Part shown: positions 32,721 through 39,972 of the stretch, piece after piece | How positions within the stretch are numbered: position 1 is the first letter of the stretch | How the letters are laid out: every line of letters starts with the position of its first letter | NCBI GenBank assembly: GCA_947588815.1 | Contig: CANQAG010000011.1 | Span: 1 to 39,972, forward strand | Length of the DNA stretch: 39,972 bases | Reading direction: 5' to 3' | Source of the DNA: an uncultured Bacilli bacterium | GTDB lineage: Bacteria > Bacillota_I > Bacilli_A > RFN20 > CAG-449 | Notes under the pieces: generated by a model | What the model was told of the DNA's origin: nothing | The model's input: only the letters and a program-made list of their open reading frames with translations | Databases searched by the model: none | Program-made: the position numbers and the translations under genes

Positions 32721-34016
32721 TCATAATTTTTTTAACTCAAAACGGCGCAAAAAGAGTTTTTCTTCTATAATGGATATTGCAAGGTGCACTACCATTCCAC
32801 AACCAAACATAATAATTATTACATCCATCGTGAAAGTAATAGCACCAGTTAAATACAATATATAAAATATTCCATAATAAACCAAATTGATTATTAACGA
32901 ATTTATAGCGTTATAAATGGTTTTTCCAACTCCTATAAAAATGTTGTCGATTATCGCACATCCTGCATAAGCAATGTAAAATGGAACAAGTTTGATTGTA
33001 ATTAGAAAAATTTCTGATGCATTAGATAAATTCTCAACGTAACGATAAAACGAAGTCCATGTAGGTATTGTTGCAGCCCATAAAATGATGGTGACAACTG
33101 CAACAAAATAGTAATTAAATTGTTTTAATTTTAGATACTTTTCACTGCAATCACGACGAATTACTTCACCAAGAGCAGTTATCGGAATGAGCAACCATCC
33201 CCAAATAAAATTATTGGCAATCCAGTAATTACCTTGTTCAGCAACCATGTTTACCATTTTACAAACCATAATCGCATAAATTAAATTGTCAAGAAATTGT
33301 TGTAATCCGGAAAATACGCCAACTTTACACCATTGTTTAAATATCGGTAAATCAGCTTTCGTAAATTTATTAGGTTTTAAATAATGTTCCACAACAAGCA
33401 ACGATATGCTCACAATAGACAATAAAAGATTTACGATAATGTTAGAAACTGCCACTCCGTACACTCCAAGATTCGGTATGAGTAATAAGTCGGCCATTAT
33501 AGTCAACACCGTATTTGCAATTAAAAAGATATAAACATTCTTGTCTTTACCAACTACAACAAAAACAACATTGACAAAACTGACGACTATATTAATAATA
33601 AAAGCTATTGTTTCAAGTTGTAGGTATTGATTAGCAACAGTTAAATCCACTTCAGACGGATTCATAGCTGTCACTAACACAAAACCATATATCAACACTG
33701 CAATCGAAAACAAAGCATATAATACACAAGCAATCAAACCTGTTTTAAAAGTATATTTTCCAAAGTTTTCATTTTGTTCTTTATAAATTTTATTTAGTAT
33801 AGAGTATAGTGGAATAATAAGAAATGCTTGAAGTGTTTCATTGATGAGATCAAACCATTCCATTTGTCCGATAACATCGAATGCAGAACTGTCTGTATTT
33901 GACGAAATTATAAATGTTCTTATTGTTTGATAAATAGCAGGTATCAGTGATAAGGTACATAATGCAATAAATAATCGCCAATTAAATAATTTTATTTGTT
34001 TTAATTTTCCTTTCAT
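32721..34016 (-). CDS. MATE-family efflux protein
   Basis: A cation-driven exporter of 431 residues with about 12 predicted membrane helices in two similar halves. Typical phrases are the N-terminal IPLYSILNKIY near helix 2, MADLLLIPNLGVYGVAVSNIIVN (the family LIP..G..GAA pattern) and the second-half counterpart AIIDNIFIGVGKT. It is most like the NorM/DinF group; the substrate is unknown. AGGGGA precedes ATG 34016. It lies 88 bases behind the Cys-cluster gene. Confidence 0.85.
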   Translation of the reverse strand: MKGKLKQIKLFNWRLFIALCTLSLIPAIYQTIRTFIISSNTDSSAFDVIGQMEWFDLINETLQAFLIIPLYSILNKIYKEQNENFGKYTFKTGLIACVLYALFSIAVLIYGFVLVTAMNPSEVDLTVANQYLQLETIAFIINIVVSFVNVVFVVVGKDKNVYIFLIANTVLTIMADLLLIPNLGVYGVAVSNIIVNLLLSIVSISLLVVEHYLKPNKFTKADLPIFKQWCKVGVFSGLQQFLDNLIYAIMVCKMVNMVAEQGNYWIANNFIWGWLLIPITALGEVIRRDCSEKYLKLKQFNYYFVAVVTIILWAATIPTWTSFYRYVENLSNASEIFLITIKLVPFYIAYAGCAIIDNIFIGVGKTIYNAINSLIINLVYYGIFYILYLTGAITFTMDVIIIMFGCGMVVHLAISIIEEKLFLRRFELKKL

Positions 34017-34104
34017 AATAATTCCCCTAAAATTTTATCTACTTTCTATTGTTATATACATTAATATTTGTTTTTTAAAAGTTGTAACATGTAATTGAAC
34101 TTTT

Positions 34105-34734
34105 TTAAGTATTCTTTGCTTGCATACAATATGTGCGTGAACAATGTTCATACAAATAGCAATTTTCGCAAATAATATCATCGACTTCTTGTATCATTAA
34201 TTCTTTATCGGTAGGCAATTCATATTTTTCGATTTTTTTCACTTGTTGCGGATTTCTTAAACCAAAATCTAACTTTTTACCGTTGCTAGTTTTGATATAA
34301 AGATATGGTTCGGCAAAAAATGAAACGAAATCCCCTTTGTTCAGTTTATCAAAGCCATTAGTTGACATCCACACATGTTCTTCTTTCCCTTTAAACATCT
34401 TTCCATCAAAATACATACCATCAACATAGATTCTTTTGAAACAAACAGTATTTTTACGAAAGGTTTCTACTTCGCCTTTAAATTCAATTGGACAATAATA
34501 ATAGCAAAGCATAAGCGCGCCTCGATAATCTTTACCGGTTTGGATTTGAATATCGATGAAATCTTCATATGTTAGTTTCTTTGCACCAACAATATCTTTC
34601 ATCGCGTCTTTATCAAAGTTTATTATGATACCTTCATAAGTTTGATAATTTACCTTACTGCCATAGTTCTCTTTGATTACTTCGTAATACTCAGTTTCTT
34701 CGTATTTTTTGAGTAACTCTTTTTTTGTCTTCAT
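34105..34734 (-). CDS. Cytosolic protein of unknown function with C-terminal Cys cluster
   Basis: A 209-residue protein that I do not recognise. The N-terminal part is charged; the middle is beta-rich with VCFKRIYVDGMYFDGKMFKGKEEHVW and GDFVSFFAEPYLYIK. The last 25 residues hold four Cys and a His (ICENCYLYEHCSRTYC), suitable for a zinc or iron-sulfur site. A nucleic-acid or regulatory role is possible. ATG 34734 has GGAGGAAAATAAA upstream; a frame ten codons longer starts before this site. MATE is the next gene. Confidence 0.7.
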   Translation of the reverse strand: MKTKKELLKKYEETEYYEVIKENYGSKVNYQTYEGIIINFDKDAMKDIVGAKKLTYEDFIDIQIQTGKDYRGALMLCYYYCPIEFKGEVETFRKNTVCFKRIYVDGMYFDGKMFKGKEEHVWMSTNGFDKLNKGDFVSFFAEPYLYIKTSNGKKLDFGLRNPQQVKKIEKYELPTDKELMIQEVDDIICENCYLYEHCSRTYCMQAKNT

Positions 34735-34913
34735 TTTATTTTCCTCCATCAATAAGTGATACATCTTGTGTATCCTGACATACTAATAAAGGAATAAGAT
34801 TGCCGATTTTATATTAATATAATATCAAAATATCTGCTTTTAGGCAAATCAATTCATTCATTGCTTGATTTTTCAAATTTAATTTAATTGAGTATGAAAA
34901 AAACATCCAAAAA

Positions 34914-34952
34914 TTATACAAGATAACCTTGTTCTGGATTGTAAATTTTCAT
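34914..34952 (-). CDS. Possible 12-residue mini-ORF (leader peptide?)
   Basis: AGGTGA (34963-34958) lies 5 bases before ATG AAA ATT TAC. The product would be MKIYNPEQGYLV, then TAA. An ACAAG/CTTGT hairpin overlaps its end. It points to the Cys-cluster gene 180 bases away. It may be a leader, a decayed gene or chance. Confidence 0.22.
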   Translation of the reverse strand: MKIYNPEQGYLV

Positions 34953-35089
34953 CATACATCACCTTTTTTATTTTTTTCTTTAGAGAAAGTTTCTAGCTCA
35001 AAGATAGAAATTATATAACAGTAACGATAGTTGAGGTCTAATATTGATTACATCTATTGACAAAAGCCACTAACAATACAATTAGAAGA

Positions 35090-35118
35090 TTGTAACATAA
35101 ACTTAAATTGGCTATAAT
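35090..35118 (+). promoter_or_regulatory. Promoter of the esterase lipoprotein gene
   Basis: TTGTAA (35090-35095), 17-base spacer and perfect TATAAT (35113-35118), 29 bases before the ATG. Confidence 0.7.
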
Positions 35119-35147
35119 TTTTATGTAAATATATTTGAGGTGCTGTT

Positions 35148-36506
35148 ATGAAGAAAATTAAATTAATTTTATTATTTGCTTTATCTTTTATTACTGGATG
35201 CGCTAATAATAGTGAACCCGTGACTTCTTCGTTACTTTCGCCTATTTCTGATTCTACAAATTCTCAAGATTTATCCAGCAATGTTGAATCCACAAATATG
35301 GACACACTGCAAAGCTCTTCGGATATACAAAGTTCTAGTTATATTTCAAGTTCTTCTGATACATCAAGCTCTTTTAATAGCACTCCTATTCCTCAAGACA
35401 CTAAAGTAATGGTATATTACACAAATAGCGAACGTTGGAAAAATGTATATGCCTATATGTGGAATTATAAAAGCCAAGTTCAAAAAGTTGCTTGGCCCGG
35501 AACTAAACTTACTGTTAGTGGTACGTCAGGTTATGGCGAGAATCAATATTCGATTGAAGTAGATTATAGTCAATATGATCGCATAATTTTTAACGACAAC
35601 GCCGGCAACCAAACGAAAGATTTAATAGTTGGACCTGCATCAAGCGGTTATTATGGGAAGGATGGTATTTTTACAATGAATAGTACAAATTATGGAAAAG
35701 TCGAGTATTTTAATTTAACTGATAGTAAAAATTTACAATACACAGCTAAAAAAAGCAAAAAAATCTCGGTTTACACACCAAGTACTTACACGAGTAATAA
35801 GAAATATGGTGTTTTATACATGTTCGATAGTCAAAATTTATATGCTAACGCAACCGGCGCAGCAAAATCATCCGATAGCTATGGCTCCTGGGCAGTAGAT
35901 GTCGCCGTTTCTAATCTGGTTCAAAAAGGAGAAGACGGATTAATTATCGTCGCGATCGATAACTCCGATGGATATCGTGACTCTGAACTTACCATGAGTC
36001 AATCATTCGGTAATCTTACTAACCTTGCTGACAATCAAAGTTTTTATAATGGCAAATTAGATGAATTGGGCAACTTTATGAAAGAAACCCTAATTCCTTA
36101 TATCAACGAAAATTATTCAGTAGACACCAGAAGAGAAAATACCGGAATTGCCGGATCCTCTTCCGGTGGTTTAGCTGCTTATTATTTGGGACTTCGGGAT
36201 AATGACATTTATGGATACATCGGTGCTTTCTCACCGGCGAATGCTCTTTTTGAATCATCGGCGTGGAAACGTTATTATCAAAGTAAAAATTTCAGTTCCG
36301 GACATCCGCAAGTTTATGTTTATTGTGGTAACGGCGATGATTTAGAAAAGAAACTTATTACTGCCTCAAAACAAATTGCCGTTAATTTAAAATCTTTAGG
36401 ATTCAATCAAGATAGCATTGTTGAAAATTATGACAATAACGGCTCTCATAATGAAAGTTATTGGCGCATAGCATTTATAGATTTTTTAAGTAAAATGGCA
36501 AAGTAG
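35148..36506 (+). CDS. Lipoprotein with CBM26-like module and esterase domain
   Basis: A 452-residue protein. The signal ends in FITGC (Cys18). A Ser-rich linker (23-80) leads to a starch-binding-module-26-like domain (about 86-165) with VYYTNSERWKNVYAYMW and the aromatic residues AWPGTKL. Residues 195-452 are an esterase-D/Fes alpha-beta hydrolase, with nucleophile Ser338 in GSSSGG, an acidic residue near D397 and His434 in GSHNESYW. It would sit outside the cell, bind starch-like glucan and cleave an ester. No sugar transporter or amylase is adjacent. GAGGTG precedes the ATG. The domain identities are strong; the substrate is not. Confidence 0.85.
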   Translation: MKKIKLILLFALSFITGCANNSEPVTSSLLSPISDSTNSQDLSSNVESTNMDTLQSSSDIQSSSYISSSSDTSSSFNSTPIPQDTKVMVYYTNSERWKNVYAYMWNYKSQVQKVAWPGTKLTVSGTSGYGENQYSIEVDYSQYDRIIFNDNAGNQTKDLIVGPASSGYYGKDGIFTMNSTNYGKVEYFNLTDSKNLQYTAKKSKKISVYTPSTYTSNKKYGVLYMFDSQNLYANATGAAKSSDSYGSWAVDVAVSNLVQKGEDGLIIVAIDNSDGYRDSELTMSQSFGNLTNLADNQSFYNGKLDELGNFMKETLIPYINENYSVDTRRENTGIAGSSSGGLAAYYLGLRDNDIYGYIGAFSPANALFESSAWKRYYQSKNFSSGHPQVYVYCGNGDDLEKKLITASKQIAVNLKSLGFNQDSIVENYDNNGSHNESYWRIAFIDFLSKMAK

Positions 36507-36595
36507 ATTTGTTCTAATCTATTATTCTATTAACCTATAAATTTATGTGCTTAACTATTTATTTAAAACAGATGAATTATCGATAAATTTATACA

Positions 36596-36626
36596 AAAAA
36601 GATTGGCCATTACAGCCAATCTTTTT
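36596..36626. terminator. Bidirectional terminator
   Basis: The 12-bp stem AAAAAGATTGGC (36596-36607) / GCCAATCTTTTT (36615-36626) with a 7-base loop lies between the converging esterase and membrane/coiled-coil genes. Confidence 0.85.
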
Positions 36627-36645
36627 AATATTTATTGATATATTA

Positions 36646-37848
36646 TTAATCAATAGGTTTTAAATAGCAATCAGCTTCGCCTTCAAATTCAAGTGTTTGT
36701 TTTACTTGCTTATAACTAAGATTATGAATATATGTAAAATATAATTTATAACTTAATATTTCAAGTACGGGTGTTTCTGATTTTGAAGGTCTTACTTTCA
36801 TTTTTCCAGATAATGGATTAAAGGTAAATTCCTTATAGCAATCTTCTCTTGTAAATACATGGTTTCCTAATTCAGCCAGATTTTTTTTCATCTTTCTAAC
36901 ATTTTTTCTCATATATTTAATACCGTTTGTGATTTGTTTATTAGATTTTACGGCATCCTTTTTTGTTTGAAGAGAATCGCTGCTATCAGGATCTATAATT
37001 CGATTGTTCCATTTAATATCTTCGTTAATGTGTTCAACAATTTTATTGAATTCAAAATCAATATGCCAAATAAGATGTTCTATAGTGGAAGGAAATGGAA
37101 TCCATTTAGAATGGTTTCCGGCATTATGAACATCATTAGCATGAAGTTCTTCTTGTTGTTGTTTAATTTCTTGTCTTAGTTGCTCTTCTTTGAGAGCTTT
37201 TTCAGTAGCTTTTGCTTCTTTTCTTTCTTTGATTTCTTCCTCAGTTTCTTCTTCGTATTCTACATGCCTATTGCTAAGTCCTGAAAAGAACTCTTGACGA
37301 TTAGAAATAAGTTTAACAAGCGATGGAATAAAGAAAATTAGTAAGTTAAAGGCATTAAAGATAGATACTAGAACAATATGAACTATAACAGACATATCGA
37401 CACTAATAAACCATAAAACAAAGATTAGACCAGCGATATCAAGAGCTACTGGTACCATATAACGCATGAAGTAACTATCACCTTGATCAACATCACCGGT
37501 TTGATAAAAAGATAATGTTAGAAATAATGCTGCAGCAATATGCAATAGTAATCCACCTTGATAATTAGAATTAATATAAGCATAGATTATAAATCCTACG
37601 GCAACAACAATATTAATGATGTCTAAAATAAGATAAAGGATCTTATTTCTCCATGCTAGCATTCCCATGATAATTGCAAAATAAGCAACAATTATTGAAG
37701 ATGCTAACATATAAATTCCATATGGCTTTTCAAATGATGCTGTTCCTGTAAATAAAATAATTAAAACCGGAATTAAAATTAAGACTAATGAAGTAATAGC
37801 AACTGATAAGCTCATGCTTGTTTTGGTTCTTTTTACTTGTTTTGGCAT
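36646..37848 (-). CDS. Membrane protein with cytoplasmic coiled coil
   Basis: A 400-residue protein, family not recognised. Six membrane segments lie in the first half (about residues 10-33, 42-65, 67-90, 95-115, 127-148 and 150-178). A Glu/Lys-rich coiled coil follows (EEETEEEIKERKEAKATEK, about 196-238), then a 160-residue soluble domain with a helical KKDAVKSNKQITNGIKYMRK stretch. The end is beta-like with LSYKQVKQTLEFEGEADCYL. ATG 37848 has GAGGAG 9 bases upstream. A sensor, scaffold or envelope stress role is a guess. Confidence 0.75.
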   Translation of the reverse strand: MPKQVKRTKTSMSLSVAITSLVLILIPVLIILFTGTASFEKPYGIYMLASSIIVAYFAIIMGMLAWRNKILYLILDIINIVVAVGFIIYAYINSNYQGGLLLHIAAALFLTLSFYQTGDVDQGDSYFMRYMVPVALDIAGLIFVLWFISVDMSVIVHIVLVSIFNAFNLLIFFIPSLVKLISNRQEFFSGLSNRHVEYEEETEEEIKERKEAKATEKALKEEQLRQEIKQQQEELHANDVHNAGNHSKWIPFPSTIEHLIWHIDFEFNKIVEHINEDIKWNNRIIDPDSSDSLQTKKDAVKSNKQITNGIKYMRKNVRKMKKNLAELGNHVFTREDCYKEFTFNPLSGKMKVRPSKSETPVLEILSYKLYFTYIHNLSYKQVKQTLEFEGEADCYLKPID

Positions 37849-37939
37849 TTGTTTACTCCTCACATTTATTTTTTCTATTTTTATTTTAACATATAATTCA
37901 ACTTTTGTTAAACTTCAGTATAGAATCAATTCGATAAAT

Positions 37940-38075
37940 TTAAATGTGAATTGAAATTGTCATTCCTTCATCTAAATGAAGATGAACACATCTTAACTTT
38001 TCTGCCAGTGTTCTTTTCATATTAAAAGCTCCCTTCTTATTGTACCAGTTTTTGGTCCAAATTTTGGGAGCAAGT
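37940..38075 (-). pseudogene. Remnant of an IS3-like element, start of orfA
   Basis: On the minus strand AAGGGAG precedes ATG 38020, which opens MKRTLAEKLRCVHLHLDEGMT and stops after 26 residues, at the point where the second helix of an orfA helix-turn-helix would begin. The upstream stretch around 38041-38070 (GGTCCAAATTTTGGGAG on the plus strand) resembles IS3/IS150 ends from memory. No orfB or right end is present. The call rests on short similarity only. Confidence 0.35.
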
Positions 38076-38110
38076 GCATTCAACATAACAAAAGAGTACC
38101 ATTTTGATAC

Positions 38111-38150
38111 AATGCACGCAGTTGCACGCAAGTGAACGCAAATGCACTCA
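38111..38150. repeat. Four tandem 10-bp units
   Basis: AATGCACGCA, GTTGCACGCA, AGTGAACGCA, AATGCACTCA: four neighbouring units with the consensus RNTGCACGCA. Spacing equals one helical turn. A further partial copy (AAGTGCATTCA) is at 38073-38083. Confidence 0.7.
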
Positions 38151-38211
38151 GGTTAAAAACAAAAACCACCAAAGGCAAATCGATGATTTTCAAAAAAGGA
38201 ATATATTAATA

Positions 38212-39393
38212 CTATAAACTATTCATTAAAAGGAAGTCTTTTAACTTGATATGTCTTACTGTACTTGTAGAATAATCAATTTCATCATTTGTTATGAGAA
38301 CTTTTTGCATTGAATTATCTAAATTATAGAATGCCTCAAATTCTCTATTATATGCTTTATCTTCAGCAACACTATATGCCACCTGCACTAGATATTTCAT
38401 ATTTCCTTTACTAGCTATGAAATCGATTTCTTTGCCATTATTATCGAAGACATTAATCTTGTAACCCATATAAAGAAGCTCATTATAAATAATATTTTCT
38501 AGATTATGTGTTAAATCAAATCGATTATCTAAACAACGTATAGAGTTTAATGCAACGTCTGCATCGTAAATTTTTACATAAAACTCTAACTCTCTTTTTA
38601 CTTTCGTTGAATATTGATTGATTGTATCAATCACATATGCTTCTTTTAAATGATCTAAATATTTCATAATTGTGTTAATTGAGCAATTCATAATATTCTT
38701 ATTCACATAATCATAAATAGACTTAGCAGAGAAAATTCTACTGTTGGATTTCAAAACAAAGTTTACCAATCGCTTAAATAATTCTGTTTTCTTAATTTTG
38801 TATCTTGTGATTAAATCATTAATTACAATTGTTTCATCTAAATCATTTAAATACTTAATCTGTGCCTCTTTTGTTCTAAATTCAAATCTGTTGGGAAAAC
38901 CACCATATATTAAATAGTCCATTATAGTCGCCTCAATTCCCAACTCTTTAGAATACTCTATTATTTCTTTATAAACAAAAGGTCGAACTCTAAAAGCAAT
39001 AAATCTTCCACTTAATTGCTTGGCAAATTCGCTTGATAACAATTTTGAATTTGATCCAGTTATAAATAAAGAACAATTTTCTAATCGAAGTGTTTTACAA
39101 GCCTCAGCCCAATCATCTATCACTTGTAATTCATCCAAAAATACATAGCAAAGCCCTTCTTTTCTTTCTTGACGCACATATTCAATAATAGAATTTGCAT
39201 TTGATATACTTAGCTGTGTAGATTTATTCTCAAAATTCAAATAAATTATATTATCACTCTTTTGCTGAATCTCTGCCTTAATTTGTCCCAAAATAACAGA
39301 TTTACCACTTCTACGAATACCAGTTATAATTTTAATTAAATTTGAATCATAAAACTCTCTTACTTCCTTAATATAATGTTCTCGTTTTATCAT
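38212..39393 (-). CDS. AAA_14/DUF4143 ATPase
   Basis: A 393-residue protein of a common accessory family. The AAA domain holds Walker A GIRRSGKSV (about 25-33), Walker B CYVFLDELQ and sensor SLFITGSNSKLLS, with LSGRFIAFRVRPFVYKE. The C-terminal DUF4143 domain (about 195-393) has winged-helix SAKSIYDYVNKN and a nuclease-like segment with LENIIYNELLYMGYKINVF, EIDFIAS and YLVQVAYS (E..D..Q pattern of the PD-(D/E)xK fold). Function in bacteria is unclear; the family is often mobile or strain-specific. AGGTGA precedes the ATG. A promoter overlaps the four-box array. Confidence 0.9.
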   Translation of the reverse strand: MIKREHYIKEVREFYDSNLIKIITGIRRSGKSVILGQIKAEIQQKSDNIIYLNFENKSTQLSISNANSIIEYVRQERKEGLCYVFLDELQVIDDWAEACKTLRLENCSLFITGSNSKLLSSEFAKQLSGRFIAFRVRPFVYKEIIEYSKELGIEATIMDYLIYGGFPNRFEFRTKEAQIKYLNDLDETIVINDLITRYKIKKTELFKRLVNFVLKSNSRIFSAKSIYDYVNKNIMNCSINTIMKYLDHLKEAYVIDTINQYSTKVKRELEFYVKIYDADVALNSIRCLDNRFDLTHNLENIIYNELLYMGYKINVFDNNGKEIDFIASKGNMKYLVQVAYSVAEDKAYNREFEAFYNLDNSMQKVLITNDEIDYSTSTVRHIKLKDFLLMNSL

Positions 39394-39414
39394 TATAAAT
39401 CACCTACCAAGATA

Positions 39415-39443
39415 ATCATACTGAAAAGTTTTATAAAAATCAA
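39415..39443 (-). promoter_or_regulatory. Promoter of the AAA_14 ATPase gene
   Basis: TTGATT (39443-39438), 17-base spacer, TATGAT (39420-39415). One AAAAGTTTT box lies in the spacer and the next just above the -35. Confidence 0.6.
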
Positions 39444-39493
39444 CAAAAGTTTTCAGCTATAATGAAAAGTTTTGCGAAAATTTCAAAAGTTTT
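39424..39493. promoter_or_regulatory. Array of four AAAAGTTTT boxes
   Basis: Identical 9-base boxes start at 39424, 39445, 39465 and 39485, so spacings are 21, 20 and 20, two helical turns. The flanks alternate (TG before boxes 1 and 3, CA after boxes 2 and 4), giving two inverted pairs. The position over the promoter suggests a repressor or autoregulator site. Confidence 0.6.
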
Positions 39494-39670
39494 CATTTTG
39501 CAATCAACAGCTTAGTTGGTTTTAAAAGCATAAACTTTATACCCTTTCGTCACCAATCGTGCCACTCTAATTTAAGACATCAAAAAAAGGTCCTATAAAA
39601 ATGCAACTTCTGCACTTCCTAAGACCGGTTTTTCTTTAAAAACATATAGACGTTGGGAGTCGAACTCTAT

Positions 39671-39701
39671 AAAAAACAGACTGACACATTGTATCAATCT
39701 G
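39671..39701 (-). terminator. Terminator after tRNA-Leu
   Basis: The 10-bp stem with two wobble pairs, CAGACTGACA (39677-39686) / TATCAATCTG (39692-39701), is followed by a run of six T on the minus strand. Confidence 0.75.
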
Positions 39702-39713
39702 GTTCTTTCAACA

Positions 39714-39798
39714 TGGTGCGGTCGATGAGACTTGAACTCACACGAGTAACCTCATACGCCCCTCAAACGTACGCGTCTGCCGATTCCGCCACGACCGC
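39714..39798 (-). tRNA. tRNA-Leu (anticodon GAG)
   Basis: An 85-base class II tRNA with encoded CCA. The acceptor is GCGGTCG/CGACCGC, the D stem GCG/CGC with loop GAATCGGCAGA, the anticodon stem TACGT/GCGTA with loop TTGAGGG, a long variable arm of about 12 bases, and the T arm GTGAG/CTCAT with TTCAAGT. It reads CUC and CUU codons. Confidence 0.92.
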
Positions 39799-39810
39799 AA
39801 CGGCTTAGAT

Positions 39811-39840
39811 ATTATATAACCATAAATGATTTTGTTGCAA
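39811..39840 (-). promoter_or_regulatory. Promoter of tRNA-Leu
   Basis: TTGCAA (39840-39835), 18-base spacer, TATAAT (39816-39811) on the minus strand. Confidence 0.65.
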
Positions 39841-39867
39841 GTCTTTTAAAAAAATTTAGTAATTACT

Positions 39868-39899
39868 GTTAATTATAAAAGCAAGTGCAACAAATAAAG
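39868..39899 (+). repeat. Right copy of the 32-bp inverted repeat (partner at 43-74)
   Basis: It matches the reverse complement of 43-74 with one change at position 28. It lies 28 bases beyond the -35 of tRNA-Leu. Confidence 0.8.
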
Positions 39900-39916
39900 A
39901 GAGAAACGGGAAGAAA

Positions 39917-39972
39917 ATGTTGCAAACAGAAGTAAAATTACAATTTATAATAAAAGAGCCTTCTTCGAGAGA
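39917..39972 (+). CDS. Possible start of a CDS leaving the right edge
   Basis: GGGAAG (39908-39913) and ATG 39917 open 18 codons (MLQTEVKLQFIIKEPSSR) to the window end. Too little is visible for an identity. Confidence 0.25.
   Translation, partial: MLQTEVKLQFIIKEPSSR

Larger units (their letters stand above)
34735..35147. other. Intergenic region between divergent genes
   Basis: The right end holds the promoter of the esterase gene. A 12-codon mini-ORF with a good Shine-Dalgarno site is on the minus strand at 34914-34952. The rest is AT-rich and gave nothing. Confidence 0.55.

Noticed and set aside
1-39972. Use of TGA as a Trp codon (Mycoplasma code)
   Set aside because: Genes end cleanly at TGA in coupled overlaps (for example at 4132-4134), and Trp in conserved places is TGG.
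1-39972. CRISPR array or rRNA genes
   Set aside because: No regularly spaced repeats with unique spacers and no rRNA-like stretches were found. The four 9-base boxes near 39450 are too short and close.

Overview
The window looks like a piece of chromosome from a low-G+C Gram-positive bacterium (Bacillota/Mycoplasmatota side). The evidence is AT-rich DNA, strong AAGGAGG-type ribosome sites, lipobox lipoproteins, and a gene set typical of that group (NFACT/RqcH protein, PrkC- and Stp-like kinase and phosphatase, RlmN, RsgA). TGA is used as a stop (for example at the end of the PP2C gene) and TGG for Trp, so the code is standard and not the Mycoplasma one. A very clear bile salt hydrolase suggests an animal-gut organism. 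A finer assignment (an uncultured Erysipelotrichia/RF39-like lineage) is only a guess.

Positions 1-15700 are mostly housekeeping. rpmB reads right. A tightly packed leftward operon then runs from gmk (10589) through priA, a protein with a His/Cys-rich tail, an RsmB-like protein without catalytic cysteines, rlmN, a PP2C phosphatase, a Ser/Thr kinase without PASTA domains, rsgA, rpe, thiN and a membrane protein. Seven of the lower junctions overlap by 1-4 bases or nearly touch, so translational coupling is likely. A second promoter, with an operator-like inverted repeat over its -35 box, lies before the His/Cys-tail gene. Next come rqcH (+), trmL with a thioredoxin-like lipoprotein (-), a LicA-like kinase (+), a SleB/CwlJ-like hydrolase (-) and a transaldolase with a small acidic protein (-).

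Positions 15834-25825 hold an ABC exporter with a sirtuin, an IbrB/IbrA pair (ParB-like protein plus PAPS-reductase-like protein) under a near-consensus promoter, an AT-rich acyltransferase, two tRNA-modification genes (tcdA-like and ttcA-like), bile salt hydrolase, an intact RsmF-type methyltransferase, and a tRNA-Thr(GGT) with its own promoter and terminator that the protein ORFs do not show.

Positions 26000-39972 are accessory. They hold a 942-residue surface lipoprotein, a complete IS30-family element (28938-30646, perfect 30-bp terminal repeats and a 13-bp flanking direct repeat), a TIR-domain/methyltransferase fusion, a MATE exporter, a Cys-cluster protein, a lipoprotein joining a CBM26-like module to an esterase, a membrane/coiled-coil protein, an IS3-like remnant, an AAA_14/DUF4143 ATPase behind a periodic four-box array, and tRNA-Leu(GAG). 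A 32-bp sequence (31/32 match) occurs in inverted orientation near the two ends of the window.

The best leads for something undescribed are the TIR-methyltransferase fusion, the cysteine-less RsmB homologue, the His/Cys-tail protein with its operator, the IbrAB pair, and the AAAAGTTTT array before the ATPase.
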